From: Nematopogon swammerdamellus
Lineage: Eukaryota; Arthropoda; Insecta; Lepidoptera; Adelidae
Assembly (NCBI GenBank): GCA_946902875.1
Contig: OX336336.1
Location: forward strand, 4,682,545-4,746,544
Length of the DNA: 64,000 nt
Reading direction: 5' to 3'
Shown here: piece after piece, positions 44,801 to 56,800 of the stretch
How positions within the stretch are numbered: position 1 is the first letter of the stretch
How the letters are laid out: each line of letters begins with the position of its first letter
Notes under the pieces: generated by a model
Seen by the model: the letters and a program-made list of their open reading frames with translations, nothing else
Told to the model about the DNA's origin: nothing
The model's database searches: none
Program-made: the position numbers and the translations under genes

Positions 44801-47800
44801 AACATTGCGTCCCAACTTAAACCTGGTGATGTAATATAATAAGCTGGATCAAGTTTGTAAAATTCTAAACTCATCTCTCGAAAATTTTCAAATACGTCAC
44901 ACAGCAAAAGTATGTCAGATTTTAGGTAGAGGTCTGTATATTCTCCAAAGTTTCTTACACCAAAAATGTGCCAGACATTCTGGGCATGATCATATTCACT
45001 TTGCGTAATATGTGTTCCAGTAAGTCTGTTATAAAAATCTGAAATATTCGGTAACGTAGTCTCTTCATATTTGTCGAGCGAATCCATATAATCATATGGA
45101 TAGACACCTTTTTGACGTAATAGGTTGAAAAGATCTGAATCATTAAATATCCGTTTTAAATGTTTGAAATCATCACTTTTTAAGCTTTTACTGAGTTTCT
45201 CAAGGCTTGAACTAAGAAATCTAAAAGAATCTATAAATTTCATTTGAGCAAACCGACCATCACCTAGTGGTAAAAACTTCGTAAAACTGATATAATTTTC
45301 TTTGTTCTTCGGTATGACTTTTATACGTCCTTTCGTATTTGCTAATTCAGTTATAAACAAGTGACAATCGTAACCCGATAAGTTATGAAAAAATATCGGT
45401 ATGAAGGGGCATTTGCGAAGAACTAAATTACATTGAGAATGGGCCGGCCCGCGAAATTTACCTGTTAAATGATCATGATCGCTAACACAGTCACCGAACA
45501 GCAGTTCCTTACAGATGTAACATTTCTCAGCTTCATTCAATATATTTTTTTGCTCAACTGTTAATGGTTTCATTGGTGCATTATAGCTTAAAATATTCTG
45601 CAATCTCAACACATCTTTAGTTAGTTTATGAATAAATGTTTTAACACAATCAGGTCCACGGTAGGTTACCAACTTATTCAATTCTGGTTTGACAGAGGAG
45701 CAAATATAATACCCGAAGCATGTAGGTATGTGAATGTTAACACATCGAGTTCGTTCAGTTTTATTGGTTTCTTTTTCTGAACAAGCGCGTAACATACTTT
45801 CAAAATCAGCGTATATAACGAAAGGCACCCTTTGTGTCCTTTCATAGTGTTCGAACTGAAGACATTTATTTTCCTGCGCTAAGATAACTCGAACTCGCGA
45901 ACAGTCATGATTTTCAAACTTACTCTCGTTAGAAAAAGGAAGCAAGCATTCTTCACATAAGAATATTTTACCATGGTGATGGGTTATTTGTGAACGCACC
46001 AACCGTTGAAGATTTTTTATTAAGCAATAGTGACTTTTTTCACCCTTTTCGATGAAAAGTAAATTTATGTGATGTAGTTTTCGCTTCTCAGTAACGTATA
46101 GGGGGCCATTTATTTCAGTTTTGTTTGACACACCATATATATTGACACTGATGCGAGGATTATTGCGTTCAAATGTTTTAATATCATCAAACGACGGTGG
46201 TAAGGACATACCGTCAGTGTTTAAAACTGTCGAGTAGTGTGGATATGTACTAACTCTGTTCGCGTTCCGCGTTGTGGGATATAAATATGCAATAATACTC
46301 CATAAAAAGCAACAATTGTCATTATTTTTCACGTTAATGCAACACTTTTTATGTTGAATAACTTGAGGTAGAGGGATATACGTTCCACCTCTTAAAGGAG
46401 TATATTTATTTATGTTTACTTCAAGGTGACTTATTCGTTCGAAACTCCACCCGGACTCGCGTTGTTCGAATTCGGTCGATTTAAGGTCAAGCTTCTCTAC
46501 GGTGGATATAAACAAATCTAATACATTAGTGCTTTGCAAGACAGGTTGATATCTAGTACTAAATGATTTCAATGTCTGTTCCCCATTTTTTATCAACGAA
46601 AAATAGCAGTACAATTCAAAGTTAACCTTTAAAGAAATATATTTGAGGAGAGTTGTTTTAATCAAACATTCTACTTGAGTGCTGATATCGATAAGGAATT
46701 CTTTAGAGTCGGCGTATTCGCGAACGGGATTTATGCGATAGCTTCTTACTCTATTTTTGAAGGCTGACGTAATCACGTGTACATTTTCTAGATCTGTGCT
46801 CAATAAAGCATTAGCTTTGTGCAAATTAGTTCTTTGATGATATCCAAACTTATTTTTGTGTATATTTTTATTGCAAATTTCACAATACATTTTCTCTAAA
46901 AATAATTTAAACATTACCTATATGTGTCATAATGTAAAACCGTAATTTTTAAACAAAAACGAAAACTACACCTTAGACGTTTCAAATGTTTTACGTTCAC
47001 AAGTTACAAAGCGAGTGAGGTACTTCCAAGCTTCCTCGTCTTCGTCCAACCTTGATTTTATCGCAATGACCGCGTGTCGCCATCTATCGATGGGCTTTAT
47101 CTTTTCGATATCTTTTGCCACATAAACTTTCAGTTCGGCAAAATACTCCCCTTTTTTGTCGAGAACACTCCTATAGTAACCATTTCCCTGCCTGCGGGCG
47201 AGCGAGCAGATTAACGAAGATGATGACTGTTTACTCCTCACCGGCGATGCAGGCACATCATCGGGTTCCACGTCGGAAGCGAAGGGGTCAACGGCGACAC
47301 GTTTCTTGGAGGGTTGTGCAGAACGTTTAATGTTGCTGGTGGCCCGGCGATTAGGCTTCACACCACGGGTGGTGGAAGGAAGCACCTCACGCTCGCTGTC
47401 AGAGCTCAAGTTGTCGGGAACGTGAGGTCGTTTCGTTGACTTCTCGCTCTTCAAGCTGCCTGTACTGCCGTTGACGCGTTTCTTGCTGATAACTTGACCG
47501 GACGGAGGGATTTCGTTCTCGCTGTCCGTGCCAAACAACTCGTACATTCGAGCGGTAGTTGAATGCTTCTCTGCTGAAGCGTTGGATTGCTTAACACCTG
47601 TGTTCTTCTTCTTTTTCTGAGCGATGAAACCAGCTTCCGCCTCATCGCCCGAATTGAACGGGTTCTTGTACGATGACCTGCAAATCAGTTAAAATATGGT
47701 TTTTATTTCCCCCAAAAAGAATATAATGTGCCCACTCCATTTGCGTATAGCATCCCGTTTAATGATTGATCTATTTATCACTCAGATGCTTATTTTTGTT

Positions 47801-50800
47801 CGCTACTAAGTCATAGAACAAGGACTACTCAATATATTTTTTAAATACCTACATACTGTAAAATTCCAAATAGCACCAGTGGTCGCAAAGTTTAGGTAAG
47901 AGTAGGGGTAGGTAAATATTATTTGTAAGATTTCCTTAAATAATAGTGAAGTGGAATTATTTTATTATTTTTTATTTAAAATAATAACACTTACATACTT
48001 TGTCCTTGGCTTTGGATTGAGCGATGGTCTGATGATGTTCTTATCACGTATCCGCTCTGCAGCGCTCCTGCTTCTCCAAGTATCTGGTGAGTGAAATATT
48101 AATAAGTACAGTGTTTGGGTAATGAGTTTTGTTTGTAGGAACGAAGTGGAATTTTTTTTTTAAGTTTCAGCTAACTGAAAGAATGTATTTCCTTTTTTAA
48201 AGCAAACGGATAAAAATAACAGTAGTGAAAATATGTAAGTGGGAAATAAGTTATTTATTAAATAGATGTAAAGCAAAAATTAAGAGAAAAAACACATATT
48301 CTGTGAAAATTTCAACGAGCTACCTATTACAGTTCAAGAGATGCATCCCTCGGGCAAACAGACAGACGGACGGACGGACGGATGGGCATACAAGCGGTCC
48401 AGGCTTAGTAATAGGCTTCCGTGGGGGATACGGACGGAAACCTATAAATAAAAGAACTTACCAACGGACGGGCAGACAGATGACACAGGCTTAGTAACGG
48501 GCTTCCGTACGGGATACGGAAACCTAAAAATAAAAGAACTCACGTTTAAATCGTCGGTACTGGCACTGATACACTTTTCACTTTTATTCACAAACTGTTT
48601 TAATTTAATTTTAATTGTTCACTGTTCACTGTAGGTACTGCTTTACTGGAGGTTTCGTTCGGACAGACAGACAGACAGACAGACGGACGGACGGACGCAC
48701 GGACGGGTAGACAGGCGGTACAGGCTTAGTAGGCTTCCGCGGGGGTTACGGAAACCTAAAAATAAAAGAACTTACCAACGGACGGGCAGACAGACGGTGT
48801 AGGCTTAGTAATAGGCTTCCGTGCGAGATACGGAAACCTAAAAATAAAAGAACTTACCTTGCAATCGTTGGCACGGATACACTTTACACTTTTATTCGCA
48901 AACTTTTTTAATTTAATTTTAATTGTTCACTGTTCACTGTAGGTCTCTTTACTTTACTGGAGATCTCGTTCAGGAATACTGATGCTGTTTCACGGCCCCT
49001 GTATGGTTTATATAGGGGTTTAATTGCTAATTTGCACACGACACTACACTGCACTCGATGATGTCACGGTAGTTCTCATGCGATAAAGTTACTGAAGCTT
49101 TTTATGGTCAAGCTACGTGATGTTTTCACTTTTGATATGAGGAGCAACGGAACAAAATCACACATATCCACTTTTTCCACAAGTGTTTTTTTATCGATTC
49201 GACATCTTTAGCCTGAAACCTACCGAATAGCAGTTTTATAGTATTCAAAATCACACTAATCGCTCTTGTATAATCGCTAGAAATCAAACGTTTGCATAAG
49301 AATCACACATATCCTGGTACAAAGTCGTATTTTGATGTAAAACTCTAAACTTGCGATCATAACAGTTTTATAGTATTCAAAATCACACTAATCGCTCTTG
49401 TATAATCGCTAGAAATCCAAGGTTTGCATCAGAATCACCCATATCCTGGTACAAAGTCGTATTTTGATGTCAAACTCTAAACTTGCGATCATAATCACAC
49501 AAATGAAATAGAATAATCATTGGATTGGAAAAAATTGCACCAAAATCACGCATATATTAGTTTATTAGTTATTTGACTCTCCTGTAAAAAAGTTAATGTG
49601 GACATGTTTGACTTTGTTTCGTTGCTCCTCATATACTGTGTCTACGAAATAATGACGTGCACGTTGCATTATCTACTAACTTCAGAAGGGGGTGGTCAAT
49701 TATATCATGGACAACGTGTACTGCTTGTACACTCAAACAAATAAAAGTATAAAACTTGAGCATGATTTATAATCCACTTATAAATTGATAAGTAGTCCGT
49801 AGTGGAAGGCGTATGAACGTGTAAACTGAATGTAAACCATGAAATTTGAAAAGCAGTCACAGTCTCTAAATTTAAATACGGTATATTGTGAACTAGATCT
49901 CCAAAAGAAAAATAATCCCCGGCACAGCTCCCTGCTGCCTGATACAATAAGATGTCTGGTTTGTGGGCCCTCTAACTGTGGGAAAACCAATATTATGTTA
50001 GGCTTGCTTCTTCATGAAAACGGTTTGAAATATAGAAATGTCTACCTTTATTGTAAAACCACATTTCAACCAAAATATCTTTTTTTAAGCAGAGTCTTAG
50101 AAAATGTGCCCGATGTATCTTTCTCAAAGTTTAAAGAAAATGAAGACGTATTGCCAGCCTCCGAAGCATTACCAAATTCAGTGTTCATTTTTGATGATGT
50201 TGCTTGTGAAAAGCAAAATAATATTCGTGATTACTTTTCCATGGGAAGACATAAGTTGATCGATTGTTTTTATTTAAATCAGACTTACACCAAAATTCCA
50301 AAACAGCTCGTACGCGATAATGCTAATTTAATTATTCTGTTCAAACAAGACGATATTAACTTAAAACATATTTATAATGAACACATAACCACCGATATGA
50401 CGTGGAATCAATTTCAAAATCTTTGCGCTGTTATTTGGAGTGTTCCGTACAACTACTTAGTAATTAATAAAGACTGTGAAAGAAATAAGGGTCAGTATCG
50501 TCTTAATTTTGATACTTTTATCGTACTTGATTAACACAATAAAAATAAAAGATTTTACTTGTTTACTTCATTCACTATCGAATGTTAAACTCACACGGAT
50601 GTCTGTGTATTGTTTTTTTTGATCATGAAGAAAACCTTAAAGAAAGAAATTATTAAATCAGTACAGGCTGTAAAAAAGAAGCTAAACCAGATAAGAGAAA
50701 ATAAATTCGACAATGAAATGATCTTAGAGCAGACTCTGAGACCTATTACAGACCCGCTGCATAAAATTGTTATAAATTCTGCCTTATCAAACAATTCACC

Positions 50801-53800
50801 CTCAAATTACAACATAAAAAAATCTACTCTTTCACCTGAATTTGAAAAAGTTGTAAATATGCATCCCGATAAAAATTTTGGAATAAATGATAACGAAACT
50901 AGTGAAGACACTAGCACTCAAACGGATGAGGAAAAAGAGTTTGAAATATTTGCGTCTCCTAGTACTAGTTTTATTCGCCATCCATCTGTTTCCTCTTTAG
51001 AATCGCAAGACGATGACATAGAAACCAAAATACCACTTTTTCCTGGCATGGCTAATTTACGAATAGATATTCCTTTTGGCATAAGACATAAAAATGGAAA
51101 AACTATGATTGGAAATAAACAAGCTATAATTGGAGATGATCAACTTTCCGTGGGCGATATAAGAGTGCATTTATCACCTGGTTTGAAAGAATTGTTATAT
51201 AAAAGAAATCCCGATTTGATTAAAATTACAACGAATGATAAAAATATATACAAACAAATATTGTTAGAAACTAATGTGCATAGAAGAGATTTCGATGCTA
51301 GAAAGGCTATAAAAAGTAACAAGGGGGCGAAATATCGCTATGTAATAAAACCTCTGTTCCATTTAGATAAAAACATATCTGGAGAGGGGTATGTATCAGG
51401 AAATGGGCTGCCATTTAAAAAAAAGGTAATGAAAGATTTAGACTATGTGTACTGGAATGATCCTAATGAGCTAGTTGAACGTCTTCATTTGTTAATTGCA
51501 TCTCGTGATGCTGGAAATACGGGTGTTGATAATGAAATCATATCTATTTTGGAAGAATTGAGAGAAAGCGGGGTGATTTAAAAACATTTATAAATCCCCC
51601 AAAATTCTACATATGCACAGTAATACTTGAGCTTTCTACGAGCACGATCCTATCCATATCTATGCAACCATGAATGTTGATAAGTTCGGTCAACATGTTC
51701 ACAAGAGACTTAGATTAACTGAATTAATACATGCGGTAGATACGGGAATCTATAAAACTGAAGACGGGCATATTGATGCGAGATCATCTAGATTAAAAAG
51801 ACTCCTTCCGCCGCAAGAAGCTGACGATGCTGTCACTAAGTCGTATGTAGACAAATTAAGTAACGAATTTTGTTCAAAAAAAGAACTTAAAAAGATCATC
51901 GAAACCTTGAGTATAGATATAAAAAGAAATTATGAATTGTTAAAAACACAGTATGATCAAACATTCTACACGAAAACAGACGTTGATCACATTATCGCTG
52001 ATTTAAAAAAATCTACCAGATAATGAGTAAAGAGGATATCGTTGAAGAAATACACAAGCCTGCGCGCAAGAACTTTCCTCGCCGTCATGTAGAATTGAAA
52101 AATATTGACGACTTGTGGCAGGCAGATTTAGCGGAGATGAGAACCTTTGCCGATAAAAACCAAGGTTACAACTTAATATTGGTCGTTATCGACGCGCTCT
52201 CAAAATACGCATGGGCAATTCCTTTAAAGACTAAAAATCAAACAGACGTTGCTAAGGCTATGCAGTTAGTTTTAGAGAAGAAAAGAAAACCCATGAATTT
52301 ACAAACTGATCACGGAAAAGAATTTTATAATGAATTGTTCAAAAATCTTATGAAAAAATATTCTATTAATCATTACTCGACATATTCTGTTAAGAAAGCT
52401 TCTATAGTAGAGCGCTTTATAAGAACTTTGAAAAATAGACTGTACAAACACTTTAGTTTAAGTGGTAATTACAAATGGGTAGGAAAACCTTTAACGGGTA
52501 TTATAAATAATTATAATAATACTTTACATAGCACAACACAGTTTAAGCCTGTAGATGTAAATCGCTTCAATATGCACACTGTTCTTTCCAATATAAAAGC
52601 AAAACTCAATAAACATAAAATTCAACGAATGCCTAAATGTAAAGTGGGTGACTATGTCCGCGTGAGTAAATATAAAGGAGCTTTTGGGAAGGGTTATGGA
52701 CCTAATTGGTCAGCAGAATTGTTCAAAATTATTGCTATCAAAACTAGGAATCCTGCAACATACATATTAAAAGATATGAAAAATCAAATAATTTCAGGAT
52801 GCTTTTATGAGCAAGAATTGTTAAAAACTAAATATCCTGATATCTATCTAGTTGAAAAAGTACTTAAACGAAGAGGTAATAAATCATTTGTTAAATGGCT
52901 CGGCTTACCTTCAACAGAGAACAGTTGGATTTATAATGACAATAAATTATAAAAATGTAAAACAATGTAATTGTAAGTCATTTAGTGTTTACTTATGAAA
53001 GGAAGAGGACTAGTCGATAAGTTAATAAATAAATTACCTTTTGAAATTCATCTACCCGGTTACAATTATTGCGGGCCTGGAACTAAGTTAGAGAAGAGAT
53101 TACTTCAAGGTGATAGAGGGGTGAATAAATTGGACGAGTATTGTAAAGAGCACGACATTGCTTATATGAAATTTAAAGATATGAGTAACCGCCATATAGC
53201 CGATGTGAAGTTAATGGAAAACGCAGCTAAACGATTAAAATCGAACAAAGCTGGGAAAGGTGAAAAAATTGCATCATGGCTTGTTAAAAATATTATGAAT
53301 GCCAAGATTGCAGCTGGAGCAGGTGTCAAGAAAAAATCCAGAGCTTTCAAAAAAATTGTTTCAAAAATTCGGTCAAACTTGAATAAACTTAAACCAAAAA
53401 ATAAGAAAACTGCTATTAAGCACGCCTTTGCTTGTGCAAAACAATTTTTAAAAGGGGGTAAAGACGTTATTAAATTACCTCGAATTATACCAATACCAAA
53501 AACGGGGGGATTCCTTCCTCTTATACCTATTTTCGCCGGTTTATCTGCTTTGGGAAGCTTGGCTGGTGGGGCTGCGGTTATAGCGAAAGCTGTTAACGAT
53601 GCTAAAGCTGCGCAACAACAACTAAAAGAAGCCCAAAGACATAACCAAGCAATGGAATCGGTTGTTATAGGTCACGGCTTACATATTAAACCGTATAAGA
53701 ATGGTCGTAAAATATATTTAAATTTGCAAAAAAACTAATAAAGCAGCTGCCTAGACGAGCACTTACCAATATTGACATCGTAAAATATGCGCAAGATATC

Positions 53801-56800
53801 CCCTATTTCAGAGGTGTATATATGAGGGATACTTTGCCGAGGAAAGTTCGTGATGTTGAATGTGGTATAGTAAATTTGGACAGCATCCTGAATCAAGGAA
53901 CTCACTGGGTAGCCTACACTAAAATAAATAATTATGCTGAATATTTTGACAGCTTTGGAGATTTGATGCCTCCTTTAGAAATAATCAACTATTTGAAGTG
54001 CGAAAATATTTTTTACAACTATAAAAGATATCAAACATTTAATGAAAAAAACTGTGGTCATCTTTGCATCGAGTTTCTTAATTTTTTTTGGCAACTTCAT
54101 TTATAAGTAATGCTCAATTTTAAAATTCATCATTTTTCGAAATGTCATTCACACTGTCGGTCACTGGCAACGCCTCTAGCTTAACAACAAATTATTTACC
54201 AGCCCTTCAATTAAACGGCGAGTATGAATGCGGGTTACTATATTTTGCGACATTTAATTCTATCCCCAATGTGGACTATAAGAACAATAAATTTCACTAT
54301 GGTGATAATTATGTTATCGAAATTCCAGAGGGATCATACGAGCTCGAAGACATTTCCGAATATTTAAAAAATCATATTCATGATAGTAATATTAATATAT
54401 CATCGAATAACAACACTCTAAAATGTAATATTATTTGCTCAAAAGATATACACTTTGAAAAATCTAACTCCATTGTTACATTGCTGGGCTTTCCTAAAGA
54501 AGTTCTTAAAGCAAATAAAATGCACGAATCAACCTATCCTGTCAACATTCTACCGACAACCGTCATTAGGATCGAATGTGATATTTTGAGTGGCTCATTT
54601 GCAAACGGAAAACCATCACATATAATTCACGAGTTCATACCGAACGTACCGCCGGGTTACAGGATTTTAGAAAAACCAGAAAACATTGTTTACTTTCCCG
54701 TTAATCAAAAGTCTATATCTTCAATCAACATTAGAATACTCGATACTGGCAACAATTTAATTAATCTTCGGGAAGAAGATATATATTTGTGTTTACACTT
54801 AAGAAAAACATTATGATTTTGTTCAATAAAATAGGTATGGTTCAGAACAATCGTGTTAGTAAAGAGCGGTGTATTCGACGAGAAAGACGTGAAATTAAAT
54901 TAACCGACAAAAATAAACAATTTCTTAAACTTATCGGGTTATTAAAATGAGCATCTTAAACATAACGGAACCTCCAGCCTACGATGAATCTATTGAAAGC
55001 ATCGAAGTACATTCCTATAAACCCTACGTTAACAGTTTTAATAATAATGACGAGATCAGAATCCCTATAAACCAACAAGATTTGTATGTTCTTCCTTCAG
55101 AAAGTTCGATATACATTGAAGGTGCTTTCTATGTATACAAAACTGGCGCAGATAACAAACCTGAAAGAGTTCCCAACGTCACTTTCATAAACAATCCAAT
55201 TTTATTTCTATTCCAAGACATCAGGTATGAACTGAATGGTGTTGAAATAGATAAAATTAAAAATGCAGGCATTACTACAACGATAAAGTCATACATTTCA
55301 ATGAATGAAATTGACTCGAAAATGGCAGCAGCTTGGGGTTGGAACCCCTCTGAAATTCAGAATAGTGACGGTCGTTTTAGCGTGAACATACCGCTAAATA
55401 AAATATTCGGGTTCGCAGAGGATTACAAGAAAATTATAATAAATTGTAAACATGAACTTGTACTTTTAAGAAGCAGCACTAATGTGAACAGTTTGAAATT
55501 AAATCTGGGGGAATTTGTATCCGAAGTAAAAATCTCTAAAATTGTATGGAGAGTCCCCCATGTAAAAGTTTCAGATCGAGAACGCTTGCATTTGCTTAAA
55601 TATTTGGAAAAAGATAAAAGTTTACAAATTGCCTTCAGGAACTGGGATTTATACGAATATCCGCTTTTACCTAAAACAACCAAACACACGTGGTCTATTA
55701 AGACATCGAGTCAAATAGAGAAACCTAGATTTGTCATCTTAGGGCTTCAGACCAATCGAAAGAATTCTAAGATTTCTAACATGTCTCATTTTGATCATTG
55801 CAATTTACGTGAGGTTAAAGTACTTTTAAACTCCAATTATTATCCGTATGATTCGCTCTCTATAAAATTTGATGAAGATAAGTATGCTTTGTTGTATGAG
55901 TTATATACAAAATTTCAACAATCTTATTACGGGCGTCAGGCGAGCCCTTTGCTAAGTTTATCCAACTTTAAAAATAAAGCACCACTTTTTATCATTGACT
56001 GCTCTCGTCAGAATGAATCCATTAAATCAGGCCCCATAGATGTTCGCGTCGAAATTGAGAGCGATAAGGAGATTCCTGATAATACAGCAGCTTATTGTCT
56101 CATACTGAATGATTGTATAATAGAATATAAACCCCTAAGTAATATCGTAAAAAAAATATCGTAATTGTTCAAATGCATACATTATAAGTTATCAAATTTA
56201 TTGTAATAATTATGCCTTGATTTACTTAATTTTTTATTTTTAGTAGTATAGTAATTATACTTATAAATAAATTACTATGAAGAAACACCTGGCTTTTCAC
56301 TGTAATCCTAATTTATAAAGTACTTTCCAGATATTGATAAACAAAGTTAGTAATATTTTTGATTTGACTGTACCTTAATGTTATGAGGGGATCACATTAC
56401 AGACACGGTTCGACACTATCTCAGAGTTGATGAAAAAGGAGTTGTTCATTATATGATGCACGGATCACTCTAATAATAATACAATGAGCGTGCAATTCAC
56501 TGTAAATCTAAATTAGGAATAAGAAAAATAAAACATCCTAATACGGTCAGATTAGTTCATCTTAACCGATTTATGTATGTGTTACTATTCCATGCGAATA
56601 TGAGGGTGTATTTGATTGAGAGTCAGGTATAAGTTCAGAGGTTCAGAGTAATGAAATCACAGTGCAGCATTGATCGCAAACCACTGAACGCAAAGCAAAG
56701 CCTCTGATCGTAAAGGATAATCAGAAATACAGAATACAGAAATACGGATATACATAATCAGAAAATGTTGTACCATATGTTCTACCAGAAAGTGTTGTAA

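Noticed and set aside
48225..48494. 89-aa plus-strand ORF in the Polinton
   Set aside because: It is a translation of the GACG-rich repeats in the duplicated leader region, on the strand opposite the promoter.
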